Assembly: GCA_949825045.1 (NCBI GenBank)
Contig: OX463810.1
Coordinates: forward strand, 36,404,201-36,468,200
Direction of reading: 5' to 3'
Source of the DNA: Argyresthia goedartella
Taxonomy: Eukaryota; Arthropoda; Insecta; Lepidoptera; Argyresthiidae
DNA: 64,000 bases
This document shows positions 45,036 through 56,338 of the stretch, piece by piece. Each line of letters starts with the position of its first letter. Position 1 is the stretch's first letter. The translations under genes were made by a program, and so were the position numbers. Below the pieces are notes generated by a model that had not been told where the DNA came from, made no database searches, and saw only the letters and a list, made by a program, of their open reading frames with translations.

Positions 45036-46489
45036 AAGGAATCGCATTGAAGACTTCCCTGAAATGTTTTTAGATGTTTTTGAGTTTCGAGATTGGCCAA
45101 AAATGCCTTTGTCCGTCTGTCGGTTCTCGTCTACAGGTCGAATTTTTCAACCGATTCTGACGAAAATTGGCACTAAAGATCTCTGATTCATTTGTTTTTT
45201 TTTGTCGATCGCGATTTTTGATTGGGGAGAAAATAGGGGGGAAAGGGAGGATGATTTCTGTGGCGACATTTATCGACGGCTTTCAATCAAATTTGAGAGG
45301 CACACTAAGGACTTCACAAGATGTTGCGAAAAAAAAACAAACGGAGGTGGAAGCACTTCGGGGTATTTTGGACCCCCCTGTAACTATGTTGTAGATAAAG
45401 CTAGACACCTGAATTTTCTGTAACTAATAGGCCACAATTTAAACAATTTCCCAAAATTCAGACAATGTGAGCCAATAGATAAGAAACGACAGCCGTTCAA
45501 ATTTCCGTCGTTTTGTCACTGCTGACTCATCATCGATCATCAAAATTCTAATGTACTCTAGCAGCTTTTAAACAAGTGAGCTCTACGGTTCACACAGAAC
45601 CACTAGTATTAAAATCGGTCTAGCAGTTCAAAAGTTATCAACCTAAATAAAACAGGTGAACCAAATTTTAGCCATAAGCCTTCAATAAATGGATCGGTGG
45701 CGTGTTATATTTTTAATTTGTAGTTATTAACATTTGAACCCACTAAAAGTGAGCTGAAGGTGAAATTCTTAGTTCCACTGCCGGGTTGCCCAGTCTTAAG
45801 CGGTACTTCATTTGAGTAGCATTCTGTGCCGCCACGAGAGTTCTAATTTGAAAGTCGGCTTCGAGCAATGACGGCAATCAGTCATCGACGGATTTCTCAA
45901 AGTAATTAAACGTTAGAAGTCTGGATCCGACTTCGCGGGTGCGATTCTGTAACGAGATTCGCTCCGTATATTCCCGTTTCCCACACTCGTTTTTCTTTAG
46001 GTGGTTAAGTTGATATTATCCATAACCATTTGTATGCAGGTACAAACATTAATCTGGCCCCATGCTAGATACCCTTTATTGTGGGAACCAGAAACATCGT
46101 CAGGACGTTTTCTCTACAACGCTGTAGATGCAGGATTAAATAAAAAAAGCAAATCGAAGGTTTTAAAAACGTATTTTTTTCATATGATACAAAAAATACT
46201 TTATTGGAACACCTTGGCAGCAACTGTGCCTCTCCCACCTCGCATAGGAATAAGCGTATTAATATGTTTGTTTGTTTTTTGGGGAAAAAACGATTTTTAA
46301 TGTTTCCGGTGAAACGGGAATACGGTATTCGCGTTCGAAATTGTTCACTTCGCTACTTCTTCAATATTGAACGGTAATGTTATCAAACGACTTGTTCCAA
46401 TTGTTGTAATGTACTACTCAACTAATGTATACTTGAGATTATGTTCAGTAACAAGTAATGTAACAAGACCCGATATATCCAGTATGTTA
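45036..46489. other. unassigned with SINE fragments
   Basis: 46,030-46,110 is a reversed SINE-D tail (aatctggccccatgctagat). 46,210-46,262 is SINE-C-tail-like (actgtgcctctcccacctcg). gtatattcccgtttcccac at 45,965 and gaaacgggaatacgg at 46,310 are inverted and may bound a TIR element. Overlapping frames at 45,167-45,423 are chance. Confidence 0.35.
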
Positions 46490-47124
46490 TAGCTCGAATA
46501 TATCCAGATGTCCACAACCTACACAGCAAATCCATGGAGTAGCTGTGCGAACGTGCGATTCAGACTCCTAAAACGATCAGGCTTCCGTCATTAACGATAT
46601 TTTGTTGAAGTCATTCGAATGTGCAGAATACGAGTACAAGTCTGTAGATACTGTAGTGGATACAGATGATGCCTTACAATATCCTGTGGAGTTCCTTAAT
46701 GCGCTCAACCCACCTGGTCTACCGTCTCACACACTTATCCTCAAAGTGGGTGCTCCAGTCATGCTATTGCGAAATCTCAATCCACCTAAGTTGTGAAAGC
46801 CTTACATAAAAACATGGTAGAGGCCATTGTATGTGCTGGCTGTGCTCGAGGTCAATCTGTGTATACATCGCGGATACCACTTATACCATCGGAGTACCCA
46901 TTTGAGTTTAAAAGACTACGTTCCCTCCTAAGGTCTGTTTCGCAATGACATTTAGTAAGTCTCAGGGTCAGTCACTGAAAACAGCAGGATTCGATCTTAG
47001 CGGAGACTGCTTGTTGCACGGCCAGTTTTACGTGGCCTGCTCGAGAGTGAGCTCACCTAGGATCCTGGTCGTATTAACATCTGAGGGCAGAACCTCTAAT
47101 ATAGTATATAAAGAGGTACTTTAA
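46490..47124 (+). pseudogene. Helitron Rep/helicase C-terminal remnant
   Basis: In shifting frames the stretch reads YPDVHNLHSKSME, NDQASVINDILLKS, YPVEFLNALNPPGLPSHT, LILKVGAPVMLLRNLNPPKL and then, after stops, KVCFAMTFSKSQGQSLKTAG and LLHGQFYVACSRVSSPR. This is the order of the PIF1-family helicase C-terminus found in Helitrons (the NKAQGQT-like and YVACSRV motifs). At least two frameshifts or stops break it. The N-terminal Rep domain and helicase Walker motifs are not in the window. Confidence 0.8.
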
Positions 47125-47324
47125 GTATATAAATAGAAAAATAAAAAGTCTTAATAACTGTGAAAAGCAACCTAAAAATGTTATCCTCAGTTTTCAAAAT
47201 TTACCATCGGTTCTAAATATATTGACTGCAAAAAAAAATGTGGGCGAAGGCGCAGGAAAAGGCTAGTAAATAAATAATTATGGTTCTTAAGGGAAAACAT
47301 TCTCAGGAAAAGGAAAGGCCTCTG

Positions 47325-47415
47325 CTGTCACGCAAAACTGATTATCAAATAACTGGCTAAAAGAGGGCACAATTGTGCCTCTGCCACCCCGTAAGGGAAA
47401 AGGCGTGACGCTATG
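47325..47415 (+). mobile_element. SINE-C tail fragment
   Basis: It contains ctgtcacgcaaaactgatta, gtgcctctgccaccccgtaa and aggcgtgacgctatgttatg, matching 51,110-51,220. Confidence 0.6.
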
Positions 47416-48041
47416 TTATGATATGTTAAATAATATTTACCTGTGGTAGCTGATGAATCCGCCTAAGTGTTTATGATTTCTCATGTCAATTTTACACTGT
47501 ATGACAGCACACGTCATGGCAAATGACTTTCTAAAGCAATTTGATAACTTTTCTCAGTGATATATCACATTGATAATTAAAATAACTTTTCCCGATTATT
47601 TAGATTTAAAATTCAGCCTTCTTTTATGTTATGACTATGAAAGATCTGCTGTTCGATGCGAGGTCGTTTTTGTTTGATAAACTAGAGACATGCCTAATTC
47701 TGTAAAGCAAACATTGTAACCAAAAAGACCAAATCAATGAAGAAAGTGGACGAAAATCCAAAATTGACGCTACATCTATTTAAGCAAAGAGTTTCCTTCA
47801 TCCGTGGGCGACAGAGTTACCATTATTTTTGTTTAATCACTTTCGCTGTTCACTTTAATTAAGTTACAAAATGTTGCGAAATTGAAGAAGGGAATAGCAA
47901 ATACTCATCATTTAAATATTTATAATCAACAAGTGTCGTTCGACTCGTGTACTTCTTACTCCCAAGTTATAAAGGGACCGTGGCTTAGGCCCCCAGGGGT
48001 CGACGCACCCGTGGTCGAGGCCCCCGGTCAGTTTTATTTGA
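47416..48041. other. no recognisable gene
   Basis: Unassigned sequence. Near 47,980-48,030 it has cccccaggggtcgacgcacc and gtggtcgaggccccc, resembled in reverse by 50,055-50,105 (gcgtcgaccacaggcgcgtc). Confidence 0.35.
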
Positions 48042-49115
48042 ATTGAGATTGTACTGTTTGCATATGACACTTCACTTTTGTTTAAAATGAAACGACGCAG
48101 TTTGAACTTTGACGATGTGAATAATGCAATCTCAAAGGTAGTCAATTGGTTTAGTGCTAATAATCTTTTACTGAACAATAACAAAACTAAATGTATTCGG
48201 TTTATACTCCCCAATGTTAAACAAGTCTCGGCTAATGTTAATGTTAAAGGTGAAAATTTAGAAATTGTAGATAGCACGGTATTCCTAGGAATCACCTTAG
48301 ATAATAAGCTTCAGTGGGGCCCACACATAGATAAGCTATCAAAAAAACTCAGTACCGCAGTTTATGCAGTTAAAAAAATCCATCTTTTTACGAACGTGGA
48401 AACAGCTAGACTAGTTTACTTCAGCTACTTCCATAGCATTATGTCTTACGGCATACTGCTGTGGGGGAACGCTGCACACATTAACATAATATTTGTGCTG
48501 CAAAAGAGGGCTGTTCGTGCAATCTACAATGTGGGTCCCAGAGAGTCACTGCGTTGTAAATTTAAGGAAATAAACATTATGACAGTGCCGTGTCAGTATA
48601 TTTATGAAAACCTAATGTACGTCCACAAAAATATTGATAAATTTCCTAAGAATAGAGACAGGCACAATGTCAACACTAGAAATAGGAATAAACTAGCTAT
48701 ACCTACTACTAGGCTCCATAAGGTTAATGTATCTTTTCGCTTTGACAACAAAATACCGACTGAGTTACAAGAATTGTCTGTAAATAAATTTAAAAATGTT
48801 GTTAAAAATCACTTATGTAAAAAAGGTTACTACAAAATATCAGATTATGTAGAAGACAAGAAAGCTTGGGAAGGTGTTTGCTCCAATTCTGTAAAAAATA
48901 ACGTATAAAGCTGGAGGTTTCTAGTCGCCTCTTTGCCTCCAGCATCTAAAACATTGAGGTGACGGAATTCAAATTGAGTTCTATATTTCCCTGTACCTTA
49001 AACATGTGTTAGTTTAAGATTTGACATTCTCCAAATGTTACCTATGTGTTTCTTATGGAAATAAACTCTTTATGATTTTGATTTTTGATTTTTTGAATCG
49101 GAGCAATTTTGAATC
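48042..49115 (+). pseudogene. LINE J1 3' portion with mutated catalytic motif
   Basis: The frame from 48,042 to 48,908 starts inside reverse transcriptase motif C: it reads IVLFAYDTSLLF, so the first catalytic Asp of FADD is Tyr. It continues through the thumb and C-terminal domain (WFSANNLLLNNNKTKC, FLGITLDNKLQWGPHID, ILLWGNAAHINII, YENLMYVHKNIDKF). 5'-truncated, with an aataaa at about 49,060 and a (ttttga)n-like tail near 49,075-49,100. It matches the homologous parts at 29,450 and 44,090 and supplies the C-terminus missing from both. Confidence 0.85.
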
Positions 49116-49184
49116 AAATTTATTGGCAAGCATAAAAATGTTTTACAAAAGTGACAAATATATATTGATAGTAGATATTGTTAC

Positions 49185-49366
49185 ATTCGTACGTAGAACT
49201 CCCGTGGTCGGCGGGTGACGGGGGACGAAAGATGCGGGGGCTGCGAGGGCGGGAAAGAAGACAGCGGGCGGCAGGGCGCGTAGTAGGAACCGCCCGCGCT
49301 CTTCTTTCCCGCCCCCGCAACTTTCGTCCCCCACGCCCGCAGATCATGGGAGTGCTACGCACGAAT
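49185..49366. repeat. GC-rich foldback element
   Basis: The left half (ttcgtacgtagaactccc, gacgggggacgaaag, gcgggaaagaag) and right half (cttctttcccgcccc, ctttcgtcccccac, atgggagtgctacgcacgaa) are inverted repeats around a centre near 49,280. Strongly GC-rich in AT-rich surroundings. Frames on both strands here are products of the palindrome. Confidence 0.75.
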
Positions 49367-50324
49367 TTGAGAAGCTAATATATTATATCTCAGTGATACT
49401 TATAAATTAGAAATGCTTTTATTTTGTATGTATCTTTGAGAATGTTGTCAAAGCATTGAACGTTTTTTATAATGTTTGGAATCCCTATTGGGTTGGTCAC
49501 AGATGCCCCAAACGCTTATGTTTGGGGCATCTATAACCAACCGTGAGTTTTGTATGTATGTTTTTTTTTATAAATAAAGTCTGTTATTTCTAATTATTTA
49601 TTTATTTTTGTTGATAAGAAATCTACTTAGCATATACATTTTATCTACATCACAGTTTTGATCACTTATTAAAAAAAAACAATTTTACCTAATTATAATA
49701 ATCAGAAATTAAAATAATTAGTCTTAAGTAAAACCGGTCAAGTGCGATTAGCACGTCGGACCCGCACACGATGGGTTTTATACCATTTTACACGGAAAAA
49801 CGTAAAACGACAGTCTTTTATACGAGTATACCTTTTGAATTTGTAATAATAAAATATTAAATAGGCCTTCGATTAGAGTGAGTGCATCCTCCTTGGTGTA
49901 TATTCTTTCTTATCAGTTGTATATTTAAATAGTAATTTGATTTTTGTGTGAAAAAGAAAGAAAATTGTACCACTTTACTAATAAATAATTTATTCTATTC
50001 TTTTGTCGTTTACTGTACTAAGTGCAAAAGCACAAAAAATAATAATTAGAATCAGGGGCGTCGACCACAGGCGCGTCGACCACTGGGGGCTTAAACCACG
50101 GACCCGTTATAAAAACGTTTCTTTGCGTTCTAAAATGATAAATGACAACTATTTTATCTGGATTTATTAAATTAACGATAGAAAACACGGAAGATAAGGC
50201 AAATAAAATGAAATACCAACTTTATTCTGCCACGTTTTATTGTGCGTGTGGCTGATGGGCCTGATTATCTTAGTATTATATTTGTATCTCTAGTCTGCGA
50301 AAAAAAATACTTTATGCAATAGAG
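49367..50324. other. no recognisable gene
   Basis: A tttggggcat/atgccccaa inverted pair occurs at 49,500-49,535. 49,731-49,800 is an R1-like fragment (aaaaccggtcaagtgcgatt). No coding features. Confidence 0.4.
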
Positions 50325-50470
50325 CATAAAGTATTTTAGTGGCCGACCCAGGAAGAGATAGAGTGTTGAGTTGAGATCCTGGGACAAGGACGGAAGGGGA
50401 GACCACCCAGGTGACCCAGGGTCGGATGGAGTGGAAGAGGCCTTTGCCCAGCAATGGGACATTACGAGCT
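50325..50470 (+). mobile_element. RTE-type LINE 3' end
   Basis: It contains gacccagggtcggatggagt and aggcctttgcccagcaatgg followed by gacat, the 3' terminus typical of lepidopteran RTE elements, followed by aataataata. No coding part is present. Confidence 0.6.
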
Positions 50471-50945
50471 TATAATAATAATATTTAGAGCATAAAAAGC
50501 GAGTTTATATCGCCTACGCACAACATTAAGACGAACTCTTAGAGCATGAAAAGTGAAAAAGCTTTTATTTAGTTTCACCTGTCCCGAGATCTGTCTGACC
50601 GTCTGTCTGTAATCAAATCTTGCAAGTTTTTGACCCGCTGCCCAGTTTCAAATTTTGCATGCATATGTAAACCCGATGACAATGCAGTATTTTCATGACT
50701 TGGCGCTGATCTAAAAATGGAGCAGGAAGGTGGCCATGGGACACAAACCCATCAAGTTTGGGCTCGTTTGATTTGTACTGACATGTAATTTTTTCCTAGG
50801 TGTCCAGGGTCTGATGATGGAGCCGGAAGGTGCCCATGGGAACTCTGTAATGATACGAAGAAACCCATCAAGTTTGTGCTCTTTTGATTCGTCTTGACAA
50901 GTGCTCGAGTTCTATTTCAACTAATAAAAGCTTTAATAAAACTAA
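50471..50945. repeat. internal direct duplication, no gene
   Basis: Two related blocks, one around 50,715-50,765 (gagcaggaaggtggccatgg, aacccatcaagtttg) and one around 50,818-50,880 (gagccggaaggtgcccatgg, aacccatcaagtttg), indicate a roughly 110-bp diverged tandem duplication. Confidence 0.6.
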
Positions 50946-51222
50946 GCTCCGTGGTCTAATGGGGTTCACGATTGCACAGGAGGTGCAGGTTCGATACCTG
51001 ACCATGTACCATGATATAATCAATTTATCTTAAGGAGATTATACGGACGTTCTAACGGTGATGGAAAACATCGTGAGGAAACCTTCATTACTGCATAGCT
51101 GCGGCGATGGGCTAGTCCCTGTCACGCAAAATGGAAAATTGAATCACTGGCTCAAAGTGGGCATAATTGCTCCTCTGCCACCCCTTATGGGAAAAGGCGT
51201 GACGCTATGTAATGTAATGTAA
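50946..51222 (+). mobile_element. SINE-C copy, fullest member
   Basis: Head: aagctccgtggtctaatggg and box B ggttcgatacc, like SINE-B. Then a different body: gaaaacatcgtgaggaaacc, gtccctgtcacgcaaaatgg, gctcctctgccacccc and aggcgtgacgctatgtaatg. Confidence 0.75.
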
Positions 51223-51837
51223 TAAAACTAACTTATAATACAGATATTGTTGTGAAGTAAATACTCGTGACGTTTGAAGTTCTGCTCTGTCGATTAATCT
51301 TTGTAATGCAGTTTTTCAGAAACAATGTGTAGGCCTCATAACTACTCATAACTAAGTAGATTATGCAAATCCATTGAACTCCAAACACTTCCGAGCCGCA
51401 AGTTTCGTAATGGAAACTGCTGAGCCCTCGTAAAAAGTGGTCGGGCGCCGATTTAGTGCGGTTTCGCGCAAATAACACTTAAAATCAATTATTATTTCGG
51501 GAGCAAAACATTCAGAGCACTTAGCAACTTTCCCATAAAGGAGAGGTCTAAAAATCTTGTTATGAACCGAGCTCGGTCGCCTACGAAAAGCGGCTAACTA
51601 CATTCGTGCCTTTAAACTTCTATAAAATAGATACATACATACGTATTACATATAGGTACTCATAGCCGTAGTTTATTATAAGGGTTATCCAGAACTAAAA
51701 GGAAGGAAAGGAAGGAAAAAGAAAGACATGATGACAGCCATATTTGGCTTGGGGAGCTAATGACTATAAAATCAAAATAAAAACACTTGCCTACTACACA
51801 TTGATGAAAACTTAGGCATTAAACTTGGTTCAAATTA
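51223..51837. other. no recognisable gene
   Basis: Unassigned; an aaggaaggaaaggaagg stretch at about 51,700. Confidence 0.4.
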
Positions 51838-52005
51838 TAGGGGTTCCGTACCCGAAGGGTGCCAAACGGGACCCTATTACTAAGCCTCCGCTGTGCGGCC
51901 GTCCGTCCGTCCGTCAGTCTGTCACCAGGCTGTATCTCATGAACCGTGATAGTTAGACAATGAAATTTTCACAGATGATGTATTTCTGTTGCCGCTTTAA
52001 CAACA
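51838..52005 (+). repeat. dispersed repeat R1, uninterrupted copy
   Basis: It reads ggggttccgtacccgaaggg, aacgggaccctattactaag, gtccgtccgtccgtcagtc and tttctgttgccgctttaac. It serves as the empty-site reference for the MITE insertion at 2798. Further copies: 63,765-64,000 (+) and 2686-3125 (-). Confidence 0.8.
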
Positions 52006-52113
52006 CTATGAGATTGAGACCGTCTTCATTTTGCAGAAGAGAGCGACAGAGAGTCTCTGAGAGATTTTTTCAAAGAAACCACCATCCTGACAGTTGCAAG
52101 TCAATATATCTAT

Positions 52114-52658
52114 TGTTCGATTCCAAATCGATATTCGATCGATGGTTTCTGAACGGTCATTTTAATTTGACGTTAGCTGTCAATCTGGCAGTTTTGACAA
52201 CTGACAGACGAAAGCCCTCGCAATGTAAACGCGTTTTGATTAGGGTGTTGAAATTAAATCGCAGGGCATCTGGAATGTATTCGGGATTCCCTCAGGATTG
52301 TTAATATAGCTGAGTGTGCCGTTGTCTCTCGAACCAGATAAAGTTCGGATTTTCGTGCCCGATTTGTATTTACCAGTAGAACCATAACCTGTGTTGGACA
52401 CTGTGCTCATCACGTTGGCCCGCCAGTCATACCTGGTTGGCTGAAGAACCTGTCTACCAAGAAGAGCCTAGGGTGCACCCGGGCCTTGCAGAGTGACAGG
52501 AGGTTGACGGGACCGAAGCACAGACCAGGTTAGATCTACCCCACATAACTTCAGCTCGGTGAATCGCCGACGTTCATCACTTCTTGGCACCTGATCGTCA
52601 CGCTACCTCGTAGCTCATGGGCCCCTACGAGGTCATTAGGTGCTGAGAAGCCTGAACA
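52114..52658 (+). repeat. BEL 5' LTR
   Basis: It begins tgttcgattccaaatcg and ends gaagcctgaaca. Near its end acctcgtag (52,605-52,613) and ctacgaggt (52,625-52,633), with outer gcacct/aggtgc, form a stem-loop present in both LTRs. The 114-codon frame crossing 51,960-52,304 is chance. Confidence 0.93.
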
Positions 52659-52661
52659 TTT

Positions 52662-52680
52662 TGGTAGCAGAGCGTGGTTT
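52662..52680 (+). promoter_or_regulatory. BEL primer-binding site
   Basis: tggtagcagagcgtggttt lies three bases after the 5' LTR. TGGTAGCAGAG is complementary to the 3' end of insect initiator tRNA-Met, which would prime minus-strand DNA synthesis. Later bases deviate from the tRNA. Confidence 0.75.
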
Positions 52681-53200
52681 CCTGAGATTTGCAGCCGTCA
52701 ATGGCTCCAGGAAGGCACGATTTGGGACTATCAATCTGTAGGTATAGGCGGTTAGGTAACTTGGTTGTTGTTCCTATATCCACATAGATTGGTAGTATTG
52801 TAAGCTATAGGTCTATTGCTGGTAGTAGACAGACAGATATTGAATTGAAATTTGCATTGAATTACCAGTTAGTCAATCTATTAGTGGTCTAGTAATGCTA
52901 TTGAATGAATGTTTTGGTTAACATAGGTAGTTACATCTATTGATAGCAGGCTATTACATTGTTTTCAGTTTATAGCAATTTATAACTTGAACTAATATTG
53001 ACTATCTGTGTGTGTTATAATGATAAAGGGAAACTAAATTGTTATTTACAGAATTTATATAGATATAAAACTCGGTTCCTATTGTTTAAGGAAAACAACA
53101 TTGTTTAAGTTATAGTTTAGGGTTCCCTAGTTTGGTTTATAAACTGGAGGGTCCAATAATATTGAGTTACTGCAAATTGTGAGTAAGTATCGTTCCGATC

Positions 53201-54915
53201 ATGTCGTTATCTGAAATCCAGAAGGGTGTTTCTAAGGAACTCAGATGGTTTTCCTCCGCACACGGTCTGATAGACCGTTTAGATAGGCATGCTTTGGTAT
53301 TGGAGCGGTCTATGAACGTTAAGGAACGTTACAATAGGACGCTCGAATTGTCCGCGCAGGCGGAATCAGTTGATGGTTGTGCACCTGACAGGCTGTCACG
53401 GTTGATAGGGGATGTCGACCAATGTATGGAGATGGCAGCTGCTATCACGCAGAAGGCTGCGGACATACGTAGACAGCGCGAGTCCAGCCATGATGGTGAC
53501 ATTGAAGCACCTCTGCCGCATCAGGGATCGGGGTCCAGGTTACCTGCCATAACTTTGCCTACCTTTAACGGCGTGTCCGGTGAATGGATGAGCTTCATCA
53601 ATCTGTTCGACAGTTTGGTGCACATGCGATCGGACATTACCAAGTCTGTCAAGATGGCTCAGCTGGTGGCAGCATTGAGGGGTGAGCCTAGGGAGCTGGT
53701 CGCTCATTTGACAGTTACGGAGGGTAACTATGAGACGGCCAGGCAATTGTTGGTCAGACGTTACCACAACAAACGGAGGTTGGCCGATGCCCAACTGAAC
53801 CGTTTGTTTAGCATCCCGGTTGTGAACAAGGTCGGGGCCATACAGACGGAGGTTTTGAACCCATTGTTGTCCGTCACCAAGGCTCTAGAGAATCTTGGAC
53901 TTCCGGTTGGTGAATGGTCGTACTTACTGTTGTACATTGTACTTTCCCGCCTACCCGCTGACGTGCAGACTCGTTTCAACGGTCTCACGGGAGGTCGGCC
54001 GAGGACCTGCCCGCCTTCTCCGACTTGGTCGGATTTTTGGAAGAGGAGGCTCGACGGGCAGAGAATTTGGGGTTGACGGTCACCCATCCTTCGGAGCCAC
54101 AGAGAGCTGCCGAGAGCGCTGTGAGTAGGGGCCCTCCGACGAGGAAGGACCGCACCAACCGGCAGTCATATGGGACTGTGAGTGCATTGACCCCACATGG
54201 TGAGACCTGCCCATGTTGTAAGCAGATTGGCCATGCTGTGGCCAATTGCAATAAGTTCGGGGAACTTAGGGTTCAGGGACGGCGCCAGATGGCCAAGAAG
54301 CGGAGCTGGTGTTTCCTGTGCCTCGGGCCACACATGGCTAGGGACTGCACGCGCACACAAATGTGCGGATATTGTGGTGGGGCCCACAACAATCTGTTGT
54401 GCATGAACCGGTCCGGCCAACAGCCACCACAGGGCCGTACCCAGGGTGACACGGCATGGGGCCCTGAGAATTCGTTTACGACTCGGAGCGCAACTCAGGG
54501 GGCAACGTCCCCACGTGCACAGGGCAGTACTAGGGTGCAGGGCCGCACTCAGGGTCATTACATGGGGGGCCCTGAGTTTTCGGTTGCGACTCAGCATCCG
54601 ACTCAGCGGGACATTGGGTGTGTTGAGCAGGCCGTAACGGGCGGGTGGCATGGGACACCTTCGAGCTATGCGGGTGCGGTTCGGACGCCGCCTCAGTTGT
54701 CGCCTCGCTCGTCGCCTCGTCCTCGTCGGTCACATGTGATGTCCCCCCGGCTCATGGAGCGGCCACGGTTGAATTCACGCCCACCCCCCTTTACGGGGCG
54801 TCGTAGGGTGGCAATGGAACCGGCGCGTGGGCCATTTGTACAATGGGACCCTCTGGCGTATAGCTGCATACCTGATCGGTTACAGGCAGATTGGGGCCCC
54901 GTGGGCCCTCGCTAG
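53201..54915 (+). pseudogene. BEL Gag with frameshift
   Basis: The first frame (53,201-54,076) holds the DUF1759-type Gag region (LPTFNGVSGEWMSFINLFDS, AALRGEPRELVAHL, LVRRYHNKRRLADAQL). A one-base loss near 53,996, within gggaggtcgg, moves the rest into the frame that ends at 54,915. The second part has zinc-knuckle-like CPCCKQIGHAVANC (about 54,208), CFLCLGPHMARDC and CGYCGGAHNNLLC, then a Gln/Thr/Gly-rich repeat stretch (QGRTQGDTAWGPE, QGRTQGHYMGGPE). A TAG at 54,913 separates it, in the same frame, from the protease. Confidence 0.85.
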
Positions 54916-56067
54916 GAATTTGCGGCCCAACAATTTGTTGCCCCCCAACCGGAGACGGTGGTGTTACCGATCGCCTCTGTGCTTGTTTGGGATTTGGCGG
55001 GCAACCCAACATACGTTCGCGCCCTATTTGATTCTGGAGCTCAGGGCTGCATTGTATCGAATGATTTAGCAAAATGGTTGGACCTCAAGGTAAATAGGTA
55101 TAATAAATCAATACGGGGCGTGGGGAATGTTACGGTTACGAATGTAGTTGGTCAATCGGTGATCACGTTCTCTCCACGTTATGACATTTTGACAAAAACA
55201 TCCGTGCAAGCTTTAGTAATGACGCATGTCATGGGCAGACACCCCTTGGTGAAGTTGAATCCGGCCGTTCGATTCCTGACATCAGGACTCAAGTTGGCGG
55301 ATCCCGATTTTGACACTCCAGCCCCGGTCGACCTGCTACTGGGAGCAGACGTTCTGGGTAGGTTTCTGTTGTCGGATCGGCGAGTTCTTCAGCCGGACGG
55401 GTTGATTGCTGTGGATACTAAGTTTGGTCACGTGATCATGGGTCCGGCATTGCCAATGGTTAGGCCTGCCGAGTCAGATGGCATACTTATTGGCTCAGCG
55501 TTGTCAGACGCTATCCAACGTTTCTGGGAGATAGAGGAACCTCCCACCGTTCGTCGAGTCGACGCAGACGAAGAAGAGTGCGAGTTGTTTTACCAGAATA
55601 GTACTGGTCGCCTTTGTTCTGGTCGTTTTGTAACTCGACTGCCTTTCAGGGCCGATCGATCGCCACTAGGAGAATCTAGGAAGATGGCTGAAACGAGATT
55701 GATGTCGATGGAGCGTAGGATGTCAAGGGACGCCGTATTTAAACAAAAATACGTCGATTTAATGAGGGAGTATGAGTCGTTAGGACACATGTCGGTATCG
55801 GGTGTGGACTGGAGATCTGAGGATCATTGTTTCCTTCCACACCATGCCGTCCTGCGAACCCCTACCGGCAAGATTCGAGTTGTTTTTGATGGGTCAGCAC
55901 CTAACTCGAACGGGATGTCCCTGAATCAGTGTCTACATTCGGGACCCAAGTTGAGTCGTGATATTTCGGATATTCTCACGAGCTTTCGGAGACACCAGAT
56001 TGTATTTGTCGCAGACATTCGGATGATGTTTAGGCAAATGGTCATTCATCCGGCTGACAGAAGGTAT
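54916..56067 (+). pseudogene. BEL protease and N-terminal reverse transcriptase
   Basis: It continues in the Gag second frame after the TAG. The aspartic protease has ALFDSGAQGC with catalytic Asp at 55,030-55,032 and LLLGADVLGR as the second conserved block. A linker with the BEL-type LPFRADRSPLGES leads to the reverse transcriptase start (VVFDGSAPNSNGMSLNQCLH, FVADIRMMFRQMVIHPADRRY). It is cut at 56,067 by LINE J2; the following LFIYLFIY codons are LINE tail. Confidence 0.88.
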
Positions 56068-56102
<35 letters not shown>

Positions 56103-56338
56103 TATAAAGATACATGAGCAGGGTTACACACTTAATATTACATTATTATAGTTAAGGTACAGTTTAGAGATATATCTGGTGTGCACCCAAATACATGTAT
56201 ACAGCATTTGCCTAGAAACAACACAGTTTATAATTAACCTAAACTATGGAATAATAAATGACATATTATACATCTTTATAACCGTTTTTAAACTTCTAAA
56301 TCTTATTTAACGTACCAAACATAACAACAATAATAATA

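Noticed and set aside
49120..49378. overlapping Arg/Pro-rich frames on both strands
   Set aside because: They arise from the GC-rich palindrome, which keeps both strands open.
53540..54251. several minus-strand frames over BEL gag
   Set aside because: They are shadows of the plus-strand Gag, which carries the family motifs.
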